From NCBI RefSeq assembly GCF_000009625.1, contig NC_002678.2, positions 1,736,001 to 1,800,000 of the forward strand: 64,000 nucleotides of DNA, read 5' to 3'. The translations under genes and the position numbers were made by a program. Below, in pieces: positions 1-7,643 of this stretch. Source of the DNA: Mesorhizobium japonicum MAFF 303099. Its GTDB lineage: Bacteria; Pseudomonadota; Alphaproteobacteria; Rhizobiales; Rhizobiaceae. The notes beneath the pieces are model-generated. The model searched no databases, was not told where the DNA came from, and was given only the letters and a program-made list of their open reading frames with translations. Positions within the stretch are counted from its first letter, which is position 1. Every line of letters starts with the position of its first letter.

Positions 1-1
1 G

Positions 2-700
2 TCAGTCAGGGCGGATTGCGGGAAGCATGAGAACATCGCGGCCAGCGCCTTCGTCGCCTGCTGCAGTTCGGCTGCGGTCATGGCTGCGGATCTCCTCGAT
101 GATGGCGTTGGCGGCGTCGGTGTGGGTTTTCGGCCGCTGCCAGCCGGACTTCTTCCCCGAAAAACCGGGAGTTGGTGTGTTCCTGCCCGCAGGAGGCAAA
201 TGCTGCGCATTTTCAGGGGAAGACACACCCATCCCTTTCTCTTCACGAGCCGAAAAATGCTGCGCATTTTCAGGGGAAAAAGCGGAAGCTTTTTCACTCT
301 GGTTTCTGGAGTCTGGAGAATGCCGCGGCAAAGCGCCGGCATTTGCCGCCCCATGCGCCTTTGTTTTCAGGGCGGTAACGGCGCCGCCGCGTGCGCCGGC
401 GGCGGCCCTCGCCTCGCTTTTGACCTGCGCCTTGTGCAATTCCCTGGTCAGCCTCTTGTGGCCGATCTCGCCCGCCTCGCGCTCGAAGAAGCTCAACAGA
501 TCGGCGCTGATGGCGCGCCATCTTTTCAGGGAAAGGCGCGCGACCCGCGCCAGCTTGGCGTCATCGTCGGGCAGCCGGCCGCCGGCGTTCCACATCGCCA
601 TCAGGATGAGCATGTAGGCGCCGATCTGCTCGGTGGAGAGTTGCAACGTGTCGCCGACGAAATCGGAGACGTAGAGCTGCATGAAGGGCCGCTCGCTCAT
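2..700 (-). CDS. DUF1376 domain protein (YdaU-like)
   Basis: 232 aa. The N-terminal ~90 residues (MSERPFMQLYVSDFVGDT, then LSTEQIGAYMLILMAMWN) match the DUF1376/YdaU family, which is usually found in prophages next to replication genes. The middle (about 115-190) is low-complexity and carries two copies of the phrase SPENAQH produced by a DNA direct repeat. The C-terminus is charged and ends just inside the window edge. Phage-type replication role is family knowledge; no other replication gene is visible here, so it may be a domesticated remnant. Confidence 0.8.
   Translation of the reverse strand: MSERPFMQLYVSDFVGDTLQLSTEQIGAYMLILMAMWNAGGRLPDDDAKLARVARLSLKRWRAISADLLSFFEREAGEIGHKRLTRELHKAQVKSEARAAAGARGGAVTALKTKAHGAANAGALPRHSPDSRNQSEKASAFSPENAQHFSAREEKGMGVSSPENAQHLPPAGRNTPTPGFSGKKSGWQRPKTHTDAANAIIEEIRSHDRSRTAAGDEGAGRDVLMLPAIRPD
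198..278. repeat. Two 24-bp direct repeats inside the DUF1376 gene
   Basis: A 24-base unit containing TGCTGCGCATTTTCAGGGG occurs perfectly at 198-221 and 255-278, 57 bases (19 codons) apart, so both are read in the same frame and give the SPENAQH phrase twice. Shorter TTTTCAGGG echoes appear near 362 and 521. Confidence 0.85.
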
Positions 701-786
701 GCCGGCCCCATGTCTGCACGCAAGCTAATGGAACCAGCCGCCGGCCTGCACGTTATGACGCGTCGATGCCAAGGGGAGGTTTGCCG

Positions 787-1068
787 ATGACGGCGTTCAT
801 GCCGATTACGCTGCGCTTTTGCGACAACAAGACCATGCTGGTCGGCTCGGTGGCCGACGCCGAGACGGCATTGCGACACCAGTGGCCCGACAAGACTGCA
901 CCCGCCTTTCTCGAAGCCGCAAGGCTGGTCCGGCTGTCGGTCGAGGGCAGTTGCTGCCCACGCACCGCCTTCGAGGCCTTCAGCAAGACTGCCAGGCAAC
1001 AGGGCATATTGGTGGTGAAGCCGAGAAGCCGCGCGCATGACTGGCTCGACGCCGCCGCCGGCCCGTGA
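787..1068 (+). CDS. DUF982 family protein (first copy)
   Basis: 93 aa from ATG 787, preceded by the strong ribosome binding site AAGGGGAGG at 771-779, which favours this start over an in-frame codon at 766. The layout (a short beta-rich start, VGSVADAETAL, then WPDKTAPAFLEAARL and a C-terminal AF..FSKTARQQGILV) is typical of DUF982, a small family of unknown function nearly confined to Rhizobiales. A second DUF982 gene follows immediately. Confidence 0.75.
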   Translation: MTAFMPITLRFCDNKTMLVGSVADAETALRHQWPDKTAPAFLEAARLVRLSVEGSCCPRTAFEAFSKTARQQGILVVKPRSRAHDWLDAAAGP

Positions 1069-1143
1069 CGCCGGGGCGATGCAACCGCGTGGCGGCCTTG
1101 CGCGTTTATAAGCGCGGGCTTTATAGTCTCGCTGAGATCGAAG

Positions 1144-1470
1144 GTGAACGCCGTGGGTACGCTGAAAACCGGAGTGCCGCTCAAAGTCAGCTTGGAAGGG
1201 CAGGTCGAGGAGATCGACAGCGTCAGCGACGCGGCAGATTTCCTGCAGCGCTGGCCGATCGAGCGGCGCGGTCACATCTACCGCAGCGCGCTCAACGCCT
1301 GCAGTGCCGCGATCGCCGCGCAGATCTCCGAATCCGACGCGATAAAGGTGTTCACCGGCTTTGCCCGCGTGTCCGGCATCCTGGTTGCCGAAGGTGGCCC
1401 GCCGATGCGGCTGGAGGCGCGGACCGTGCAAAGCCGCATGCCCAAACAGGGCCGGCAGATACCGAAATAG
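1144..1470 (+). CDS. DUF982 family protein (second copy)
   Basis: 108 aa, GTG start at 1144 (a second in-frame GTG lies at 1153). It shares the pattern of the upstream copy: SVSDAADFLQRWPIERRG followed by a helix with A..AC and a terminal SDAIKVFTGFARVSGILV. Function unknown. Tandem DUF982 paralogues are common in rhizobia. It ends three bases before the stop of the convergent GcrA-like gene. Confidence 0.7.
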   Translation: MNAVGTLKTGVPLKVSLEGQVEEIDSVSDAADFLQRWPIERRGHIYRSALNACSAAIAAQISESDAIKVFTGFARVSGILVAEGGPPMRLEARTVQSRMPKQGRQIPK

Positions 1471-1472
1471 GC

Positions 1473-2150
1473 TCACTGGCAAACCCGCCGCTGAAACCGC
1501 TCCTGGTGGTAGCCGCAGTAGCTTTTCTGCCCCTTGGTTCGCATGCCGCAGCACAGCATATCGGCGCCGGGCCGGCCGCCTGGCGGGTCGTTTTCCGGAT
1601 CCTCTTCCAGCGTCAGGTCGAGCGGCGCGCGGCAGCGATCGAACAGGCAGGCGATGAAGCGCATCGCCACGCCATGCGGCTGGCGGCCGATCGGTCCACG
1701 CTGCGGCGCCGGCACTTCCAGACGATAGGCTTCGCCATCGGCGATCAGCACGCCCACTTCGCGCACGAACAGGCGCGTCGGCAGCCAGGCCGGCGAGGAA
1801 TCGCGCCTGGGCCGCGCCTTGTTCTTGCGCCCGCCCTCGGCGGCATAGACGCCGGCGCGCTTTTGCGCCACCGTCTCGCCGCTGGCCCTGCCATTTGCCC
1901 GCTTTGCGGCCGCCGGCTTGCGCATTGTCCTTTCGCCGGCGCCTTGTCTCGCGACCGGCGGCATCCCCCGGCCATTGGCAAAGCCGATCGCGCCCAGCAT
2001 GGCGTTGCGGTGGACGATGCCGATGATGGCGTTGCGTGACACCGGGCTGCCGCGCAGCGCGCTGAACGCCGCCGCGATCCTCGAGACCGAAAGCCCCTCC
2101 TTCAGCCAGCGGGCGATCTCTTGCAGTTCGGCGCGGCTGTAGCTTGCCAT
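1473..2150 (-). CDS. GcrA-family cell-cycle regulator-like protein
   Basis: 225 aa. The N-terminus has the GcrA-type HTH layout (WLKEGLSVSRIAAAF then VSRNAIIGIVHR, residues about 14-50), and the C-terminus has the Cys/His-rich signature of the family (LCCGMRTKGQKSYCGYHQ), with a variable basic linker between them. Canonical GcrA is a sigma-70 partner that acts at CcrM-methylated promoters. This protein differs from the short core GcrA, lacking the usual WTDERVELLKKLW start, and sits among phage-like genes, so it is better read as an accessory homologue than as the essential gcrA. Confidence 0.75.
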   Translation of the reverse strand: MASYSRAELQEIARWLKEGLSVSRIAAAFSALRGSPVSRNAIIGIVHRNAMLGAIGFANGRGMPPVARQGAGERTMRKPAAAKRANGRASGETVAQKRAGVYAAEGGRKNKARPRRDSSPAWLPTRLFVREVGVLIADGEAYRLEVPAPQRGPIGRQPHGVAMRFIACLFDRCRAPLDLTLEEDPENDPPGGRPGADMLCCGMRTKGQKSYCGYHQERFQRRVCQ

Positions 2151-2270
2151 GTCCAGGCTCCATCCAGGGGACCGCCTTCGCCGCGCTTGTGGGCGCGCCG
2201 TCGGTCAGGGTTCAGGCCCGGTCCGGGCCACGGTCAGGGGTTCGGTGCGAAAGCCGGCTCGCGGGCCGGA

Positions 2271-2630
2271 TCAGCCGGAGCGGATCGCGTGTTTGGCGGT
2301 CAGGCGCGACAGCCGAGCCTCCGCCGTCTTCCTGTCGGGGGCGGAAACCGCCCTGCACGGCTCGAACACGGTGCGGTCCTGCGTGCGGATGCAGGAGCGC
2401 GCATAGGGACCGGGCCGTTGGAATTGGGGGCCGGAGCCGAGGGGAGCGGCGGCTCCGGCCGTTCCGGCCGCCGGGGACAGGCGGGCCGGACCCGAGGCGT
2501 CAAAGCGCTCGGGCTTCGCCCCGGCCGGGGAGGACGACGGCCGGGACGGAAGGGTGGCGACTTCGGTCACCTTGTTTGCCTCGCGAGACGCTGGCGCTAC
2601 CGCGCCATGAAAGCTGGACAGGTTCTGCAT
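2271..2630 (-). CDS. Hypothetical protein
   Basis: 119 aa from ATG 2630 (an upstream in-frame start at 2678 would run through the operator region). Pro/Ala/Ser-rich, probably disordered, ending in a more structured section with Cys residues (ARSCIRTQDRTVFEPC) and a basic tail. Not recognised. It is divergent from the HTH-S24 repressor and shares its AT-rich control region, so it is probably a regulated target. Confidence 0.45.
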   Translation of the reverse strand: MQNLSSFHGAVAPASREANKVTEVATLPSRPSSSPAGAKPERFDASGPARLSPAAGTAGAAAPLGSGPQFQRPGPYARSCIRTQDRTVFEPCRAVSAPDRKTAEARLSRLTAKHAIRSG

Positions 2631-2641
2631 GGCCAGATATA

Positions 2642-2656
2642 AGCATAACTCAAAAA
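2642..2656. promoter_or_regulatory. Operator candidate, copy 1 (AGCATAACTCAAAAA)
   Basis: This 15-base word lies in the AT-rich space between the divergent genes starting at 2630 and 2705. Its exact reverse complement occurs at 3881-3895 in the next divergent intergenic region. It overlaps a short inverted repeat, GCATA...TATGC with 11 bases between the arms. Probable binding site of the adjacent HTH-S24 repressor; inferred from position and exact recurrence only. Confidence 0.55.
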
Positions 2657-2704
2657 CATATGCAAGCCATTCTTTCATAGACGAGAGCCGCTTTCATCGC
2701 TCAC

Positions 2705-3409
2705 ATGGGTGCCATGGCCAAAACGGAACTATCGATCAAGGTCGGGGCGGCGATACGCCAGGCGCGCAAGCAGCGCGGCCTGGTCATGCGCCACATTGCC
2801 GAGCACAACGACACCGATGTCGCCGCCGTCGGCAATTGGGAAACCGGCCGCAACCTGCCCAAGACCGAGAACCTGTTGAAGACCGCCGCCTTCCTGCGCG
2901 TCGACCCGGTGGCGCTGGGCAAAGGCGAGGTCGTCTTCCTCGACGATGCCGACGCGTTATCCGATGCCGAGATCGTCACCGATGCCGGCCCGATGCCCGC
3001 CGGCTCAATGGATATCGAGGTGCTGGGTGCGGCGGTCGGCGGCGATGACGGCGACTTCACCTTCAACGGCGAGCCGGCCGGCTACGTCCAGCGCCCGCCG
3101 GGCGTGCGCAACCTGCCGAAGGTGTTCGCGCTGCATGTGCTCTCCGACTCGATGGTGCCGCGCTACGAACCCGGCGACCTCATCTATTGCGGCGGCCGCG
3201 ACGCGATCCCCGGCGACCATGTGGTGATCGAGACGTTTCCGGAAGAAAATGAGAAGAACGGCAAGGCCTTCGTCAAGAAACTGGTCAAGCGCACCGCGAG
3301 CGAGCTGGTGGTCGAGCAGTACAATCCGCCGAAGACGCTGACCTTCAACCGCTACGCGATCAAGCATGTCTGGCGGGTCATTCCGCTGAAGGAATTGCTG
3401 GGATATTAG
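2705..3409 (+). CDS. HTH-XRE / S24 peptidase-type repressor (CI/LexA-like)
   Basis: 234 aa (an in-frame ATG at 2714 is an alternative start). Residues ~10-70 form an XRE helix-turn-helix (RQARKQRGLVMRHIAE, then NWETGRN). Residues ~105-230 are an S24/LexA-type domain with the Ser in SDSM (S149) and the Lys in FVKKL (K191) that would make the Ser-Lys dyad, plus the EPGDLIY strand. Such proteins repress phage or SOS-type genes and some self-cleave when RecA is activated; an Ala-Gly pair sits near residue 125 (EPAGY). Not determined whether this one cleaves. It likely controls both neighbouring divergent promoters. Confidence 0.85.
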   Translation: MGAMAKTELSIKVGAAIRQARKQRGLVMRHIAEHNDTDVAAVGNWETGRNLPKTENLLKTAAFLRVDPVALGKGEVVFLDDADALSDAEIVTDAGPMPAGSMDIEVLGAAVGGDDGDFTFNGEPAGYVQRPPGVRNLPKVFALHVLSDSMVPRYEPGDLIYCGGRDAIPGDHVVIETFPEENEKNGKAFVKKLVKRTASELVVEQYNPPKTLTFNRYAIKHVWRVIPLKELLGY

Positions 3410-3472
3410 AGCCCTTTTTTCCTTCTCCCTTGCGGGAGACGGAAAAACCAGCGTCGGCACCGCTCCAAAAAC

Positions 3473-3775
3473 TCAAGCCCGCCTCGCCCCCTCCACCAGC
3501 ACCTCGCGCTCGCTCAGCATCTGCGCTTCGCTGCGCACGCGCTGGCGCTCGTCGACGAAGGCCGCCTGGATCGACACCGCGGTGCCCGGCAGCCCGTCGG
3601 CGCGGCAGGCCGAGCAGACGATGCGGCCTGAAAGCTCCGCCAGCGGCGTGCTGCCCGTCACCCCGAAACGCCGGAGTTCATCCGGCTTCCACCATCTGTT
3701 GCGGCCGCAATCGGCGCACTCGACCGATATCGAGACGACGTGCGCGATGACTGGTTTCCTGCCCGGCAACGCCAT
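3473..3775 (-). CDS. Small Zn-ribbon-like protein
   Basis: 100 aa. Two CxxC pairs (VECADCGRN near residue 20 and IVCSACRAD near 53) separated by ~30 residues suggest a zinc ribbon. The section RWWKPDELRRFGVTGSTPL between them is conserved-looking. Function unknown. It is transcribed divergently from the gene at 3945, and the shared spacer holds the second operator copy. Confidence 0.6.
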   Translation of the reverse strand: MALPGRKPVIAHVVSISVECADCGRNRWWKPDELRRFGVTGSTPLAELSGRIVCSACRADGLPGTAVSIQAAFVDERQRVRSEAQMLSEREVLVEGARRA

Positions 3776-3880
3776 GCCTCTCCACCCCTTTCGTTCCTGA
3801 TTTGTTCACATAATCCTGTGTTTTGAGCCGGGAGTCGAGTCGCAGTTTTAACACTTTTCCAAAAGTTTCCCTTTTATCAA

Positions 3881-3895
3881 TTTTTGAGTTATGCT
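3881..3895. promoter_or_regulatory. Operator candidate, copy 2 (inverted)
   Basis: TTTTTGAGTTATGCT, the exact reverse complement of 2642-2656. The flanking bases differ, so the identity is limited to 15 bases. Together with sequence to its right it makes TGAGTT, 11 bases, AACTCA. It lies in the divergent spacer between genes starting at 3775 (-) and 3945 (+). Confidence 0.55.
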
Positions 3896-3902
3896 CTTAA
3901 AA

Positions 3903-3918
3903 ACTCACAAATGTGAGT
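3903..3918. promoter_or_regulatory. Palindrome ACTCACA-AA-TGTGAGT
   Basis: Perfect 7-base arms around a 2-base centre, 27 bases before ATG 3945. A weaker palindrome (ACTTTT/AAAAGT) lies at 3853-3866 in the same spacer. Position suggests an operator for the gene at 3945; the binding protein is unknown. Confidence 0.5.
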
Positions 3919-3944
3919 CGCCTACCGCATCAGACCCGGGAGCA

Positions 3945-4310
3945 ATGATGGATGCCGCCGATTTCGCCCGCGCTTGCGGTTACACCGGCGACAGCCCTGC
4001 TCTGCTTGAAGCCTTCGAGGCGATCCGCCGCAACGGTATCGCGCAGGCCCGCCAGGATCATTTCCGGCGCAAGGCCGTCATCGACGAGTTGAAACAGTCC
4101 GAACCGCTGTTCCTGGCCGCGATCGGCCCGGCGCTGTCGGCGCAGGAAGCCATCGAGGACACTACCCGCTTCATCGCCTGCTGGCGCAATATGCCGCGCT
4201 GGCGCCAGGAGCGGCGCCTGCCCGATCTTGTCCGGGCTAGGCAGCAGCATCTCGTGGCGCGTTTCTTCCGCCGCTACGGCCATCGCCTGTGGGCGCTCGA
4301 AGCGGCCTGA
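3945..4310 (+). CDS. Hypothetical protein
   Basis: 121 aa from ATG 3945 (ATG 3948 equally possible), with GGGAG just upstream. Helical, Arg-rich, no signal peptide or membrane segment. Begins MMDAADFARACGYTGD and has a basic C-terminal half with WRNMPRWRQERRLPDLV. Not recognised. Its promoter region carries two operator candidates, so it is likely a target of the nearby repressor. Confidence 0.6.
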   Translation: MMDAADFARACGYTGDSPALLEAFEAIRRNGIAQARQDHFRRKAVIDELKQSEPLFLAAIGPALSAQEAIEDTTRFIACWRNMPRWRQERRLPDLVRARQQHLVARFFRRYGHRLWALEAA

Positions 4311-4405
4311 AACCCGGCACACTGGACCAGCCATTTGCGGGTTCCATCCGCTGAATTTTCTTTCTAGATTGCGTCGGGGTGGCTCTTCGACGTGCATGAT
4401 TTGGA

Positions 4406-4987
4406 ATGTTCAGGACTGCCCGCTCAAAATTTCAAACCTGGATCACGGCCGGCGCGGGGACCATCGCGGCGCTGTTCGTCGCCGGCCTGATGGGCGCCTT
4501 CGGCGCCCTGCCCGCCCACGCCCCGCCGCAATTGCCGCTCGACACCGCCATCGATGCCGGGCGCTGGCGCGTCCAGCCGCTGCGCGCCTATGTCAGCCAC
4601 GCCAGGACATATGGCGTGCTGCTGAAGCCCGGCCAGAAGGCGCTGGTGCTGGTGGCCGACATGACCAACCGCACCGCGCAATCCGACAAGGCCTATTTCG
4701 ATGTCTTCAAGCCGGACGGCATCGCCCTGCCCGATCCCATGCCGATGATTGCGCTGACACGCGATGCGACACTGACGCCGGAACTGCATCCCGGCATGAC
4801 CGAGCGCATGGCCTATGTCTGGCCGCTGGCCGGCGACGCCGCTGTCCCGGCCAGCCTGAGCTTCGGCGTCACCGCCGAGATCTTCAAGCCGCGCGACAAC
4901 CTCTATGGCATGCCCGGCTGGTTCAATCCCTACCGGCTCGGCACAATCACCTTGCCAATCGCCGACGTGCCGGGAACCGGCTCATGA
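4406..4987 (+). CDS. Signal-anchored exported protein, cassette gene 1
   Basis: 193 aa. Residues ~12-40 are a hydrophobic N-terminal segment followed by AHA, either a signal peptide or an anchor. The rest is beta-rich (WRVQPLRAYVS, then KPGQKALVLVADMTN), resembling DUF4352-like Ig-fold proteins by eye only. No catalytic motif. It overlaps the next gene by 4 bases (ATGA at 4984), making a three-gene operon with two proteins of similar layout. Function unknown. Confidence 0.65.
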   Translation: MFRTARSKFQTWITAGAGTIAALFVAGLMGAFGALPAHAPPQLPLDTAIDAGRWRVQPLRAYVSHARTYGVLLKPGQKALVLVADMTNRTAQSDKAYFDVFKPDGIALPDPMPMIALTRDATLTPELHPGMTERMAYVWPLAGDAAVPASLSFGVTAEIFKPRDNLYGMPGWFNPYRLGTITLPIADVPGTGS

Positions 4988-5589
4988 GAATCCGCATCCT
5001 CGGCAATCTCGTCATCCTCTGCGCGACCGTGGCGCTGAGCTACGGCATGCAGGCGACGAAGCCGCATTATGCTGACCTCACCGCGCCGATCCCGGTCGAC
5101 GGCGCCATGCACGACAAGGTTCGCGCGCGCAGCTTCGATGTCCGGCTCGACAAGGTCGTCTTTGCCCGCCAGCTCAAGACCAACCAGTTCGGCCAGCAAA
5201 AGCTTTTGACCACCAGCGGCCTGTGGGCTGTGGTATCGACCAGCCTCACCGCCACCGCTGCCTCCACCACAGTCGCCGACGGCACCTGGCAAGGCCCGAC
5301 AGGGCTGCGCTACCACCAGACGGAGCGGCTTGGCTACCGCCAGGACATGCCGCCGCATGGCGTCGATCCGGGCTTGGAGAAGAGCGGCCTGTTCGTGTTC
5401 GAAATACCACCCGACCAGATAAGCGGCGCCAGCCTGCTGGTCGCCGCGCGCCAGTTCGGCCCTCTCGACGCCCAGGCGCGCATCAGCCTCGATGGGATAC
5501 CGACAAGCGCCGACGGCCAGCCCACGGATGTGCTGCCGGAATACGATTTGGATGCGCCGCAAGGCCAGACACTTCAGGGCAAGTCATGA
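4984..5589 (+). CDS. Exported protein, cassette gene 2
   Basis: 201 aa. ATG 4984 overlaps the upstream stop; the reading frame is open further upstream but the overlapping ATG gives a proper signal-like N-terminus (MRIRILGNLVILCATVALSYG). The remainder is beta-rich: RSFDVRLDKVVFARQL, then LWAVVSTSLTAT. Same architecture as its neighbours: a short hydrophobic start then a ~170-residue beta domain. It overlaps gene 3 by 4 bases. No recognised family. Confidence 0.6.
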   Translation: MRIRILGNLVILCATVALSYGMQATKPHYADLTAPIPVDGAMHDKVRARSFDVRLDKVVFARQLKTNQFGQQKLLTTSGLWAVVSTSLTATAASTTVADGTWQGPTGLRYHQTERLGYRQDMPPHGVDPGLEKSGLFVFEIPPDQISGASLLVAARQFGPLDAQARISLDGIPTSADGQPTDVLPEYDLDAPQGQTLQGKS

Positions 5590-6155
5590 GCGCCGTTTCG
5601 ACAGAGCCGGCGGCCGACCCGCAGGCCGAGAAAAAATGGCGGCGGCACAGCCTTGTGGCGCTTGCCATCCTGCTGCCGCTGGCGCTGGCCGAGACCAGCT
5701 ATGACAGCCTGTGCGAATGGCTGCATGGCGAGGACCTCATCGCCAGGGGTGTCGATTTCGGCCAGTCGGTGCCATTCGGCGGCAGCGACTGGAAACTGGC
5801 CGATCTGCGCGGCGGCAAGGCCGACCGCCTGCCCGACCACGCCTTCGCCGTCATCGCCACTTTCACCGTCACCATTGGCGACCCCGACCTGCAAAAGCAG
5901 TGGCTGGGCTGCAAGCTGATGCTGACCGACGCCGCCGGCCGCCGCTGGCTGCCGGATGTCATCGCCGGCGTCAGCCTGCCGGCGGGTGTGATGAACTGCA
6001 CCTCGGCGATCTTCTCCGGTGCCAAAAAGGGCGACACCATCACCATTGGCGACACATTTATCGTGCCCGAGGACGCGGTGAAAACCATTCGCCCCGCCGT
6101 GGGGCTTGGCAGTGAGCGCCCATGGTATCTGCGCTTTCGGCGGCCGCCGAAATAA
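5586..6155 (+). CDS. Membrane-anchored protein, cassette gene 3
   Basis: 189 aa, ATG 5586 overlapping the upstream stop. A charged cytoplasmic start (residues 1-20), one membrane segment (~21-36, LVALAILLPLALAE) and a periplasmic beta domain with two Cys (WLGCKLML and VMNCTSAIF) that could pair. DWKLADLRGG and AFAVIATFTVT parallel the sheets in the two preceding proteins. Ends before a strong hairpin at 6162. Function unknown. Confidence 0.6.
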   Translation: MSAVSTEPAADPQAEKKWRRHSLVALAILLPLALAETSYDSLCEWLHGEDLIARGVDFGQSVPFGGSDWKLADLRGGKADRLPDHAFAVIATFTVTIGDPDLQKQWLGCKLMLTDAAGRRWLPDVIAGVSLPAGVMNCTSAIFSGAKKGDTITIGDTFIVPEDAVKTIRPAVGLGSERPWYLRFRRPPK

Positions 6156-6161
6156 CAGCGT

Positions 6162-6187
6162 CCTTCTCCCCGTTCACGGGGAGAAGG
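6162..6187. terminator. Bidirectional hairpin between convergent genes
   Basis: Perfect 11-base arms (CCTTCTCCCCG and its complement) around a TTCA loop, lying between the stop of the plus-strand cassette (6155) and the stop of the minus-strand membrane protein (6192). The core TTCTCCCCG/CGGGGAGAA also occurs at 60276-60301, so it is a solo copy of a dispersed palindrome that probably serves as a terminator for both strands. Confidence 0.7.
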
Positions 6188-6191
6188 GAAC

Positions 6192-7457
6192 TCATCTACC
6201 CTTTGACAGCGAAAACGCTATCTCCAGCACGGCGGCGAGAAAACATATCCTGATCGGCTCGATCAAAATGCCGGTCGAGGAATCCTGGAACGGGCTGCCG
6301 AACAGCAGCGTCACGCCATGGGAGAGGATCTGCCAGACATCGAGTTCGTGCGGGCCGATCAGCCGCGTCGCGCCGAGCCACAGCCAGGCAGCGCCCCAGT
6401 CGATGAGGCGATAGCCGATGATCAGCGTGCACAGAAGCAGAAGGCTGGAGCTCACCGTCAGCCGCACGCCATTGGCGATCGGCAGGTAGCGCGAGCGGTA
6501 GCCGGCGATGAAATGCTCGACGAAGTCGCGCAGGAATTTCGGCAGGCCGGCATAGCGCTTGCCGAAGCGCTCCACCCGATTGTGTACGCGCATCAAGGCG
6601 GCATCGTCGCGCACGTCATAGCCGTAGATCAGCGCCGCCATGACCAGCCAGATCAGCGGCAGGAGCATGTAGAAGAACAGGTTGATGGCGACCGTCGAGG
6701 GCGCGACCGAGGTGAGCTCGACCGGCACCATCAGGGCCGCGTTCGCCACCGGCACCGGGCTCGCCAGCCCGTCGGCCGTCGCCTCCAGCACCGACCAGAA
6801 GGAGCGGCTCATCAGCCATTGCAGCGCCGTATCCTTCCAGCGGCTGATCACATAGAGACCGACGAAGATCCAGTTGGTCTCGCAGATCACCACGACGATC
6901 TGCCAGAACGAGGCGGTCTTGGTTTTCGTCTGCATGAACTTGGCCACCCGGCGGATCAGCCAGGACACCGCCACCGAGATCAGCAGCCAGCGCGAATCCA
7001 GCACGTCGAGCACATCAGCGCTCTGGCCGAAACCGGCCTGGTCGAGCGTGGCGCGCGAATATTGCCGCACGATATCGCCGAGGAACCCCCAGGCCGCGTA
7101 ATAGGCAAAGAACGGCAAGAGGGCGATGGTGACCATACGCACCAGCCGCGAGCCGCGACGATCGGCAGTCTCCTGCTCCTCGGCGGCCTTGTCCGCGCCG
7201 CGCTGCGCGGCCAAGAGATGCGGCAAGCCGGGGCGCAGCACATGGAACATCGCCACCGTCACCACCAGCTGCGCCAACGCCACCAGCGTCAGCATGGCGA
7301 GCCCGGCGAAATGATTGGCGAGCGCCACTTTCGCCGCCAGCTGCAGCAACAGATCGCCGGCCAGCACCCCGGCCAGCACCAGCGCGACGAGCTGCGGCCA
7401 GAAGCGCCGCAGCAGCGAAAAACTCAAGCTGGTCGGCCTGATGATATCGGCAAACAT
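6192..7457 (-). CDS. Multi-pass integral membrane protein of unknown function
   Basis: 421 aa from the Met of MFADIIRPTSLSFSLL; the frame stays open upstream but without coding character. About eight or nine hydrophobic segments, a charged loop near residues 95-110 (ADKAAEEQETADRRG) and a basic cytoplasmic loop (MRVHNRVERFGKRYAG). No transporter signature recognised. It converges on the three-gene exported cassette. A functional link is possible but not shown. Confidence 0.65.
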   Translation of the reverse strand: MFADIIRPTSLSFSLLRRFWPQLVALVLAGVLAGDLLLQLAAKVALANHFAGLAMLTLVALAQLVVTVAMFHVLRPGLPHLLAAQRGADKAAEEQETADRRGSRLVRMVTIALLPFFAYYAAWGFLGDIVRQYSRATLDQAGFGQSADVLDVLDSRWLLISVAVSWLIRRVAKFMQTKTKTASFWQIVVVICETNWIFVGLYVISRWKDTALQWLMSRSFWSVLEATADGLASPVPVANAALMVPVELTSVAPSTVAINLFFYMLLPLIWLVMAALIYGYDVRDDAALMRVHNRVERFGKRYAGLPKFLRDFVEHFIAGYRSRYLPIANGVRLTVSSSLLLLCTLIIGYRLIDWGAAWLWLGATRLIGPHELDVWQILSHGVTLLFGSPFQDSSTGILIEPIRICFLAAVLEIAFSLSKGR

Positions 7458-7643
7458 GAGGTCTCTCACGATGCCACCCGCCCCAGGCCTTTCTAGCAAG
7501 GCCCGATCGTTTTGCAACCGGGCCGGGAAACGGCCGCGCACCTCCTCGGTGCAATGCCGGGATGTCATGGGTGTCACGCCAGCCCTGATTCCGTCGAATT
7601 GCTGCGCTGATTGATGGCCTCGAAAACCGCTGGAAGGACCGCC

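Noticed and set aside
1..4310. Region considered as an intact prophage
   Set aside because: No integrase, structural, packaging or lysis genes and no attachment-site repeats seen; only regulator-like and DUF1376 genes.
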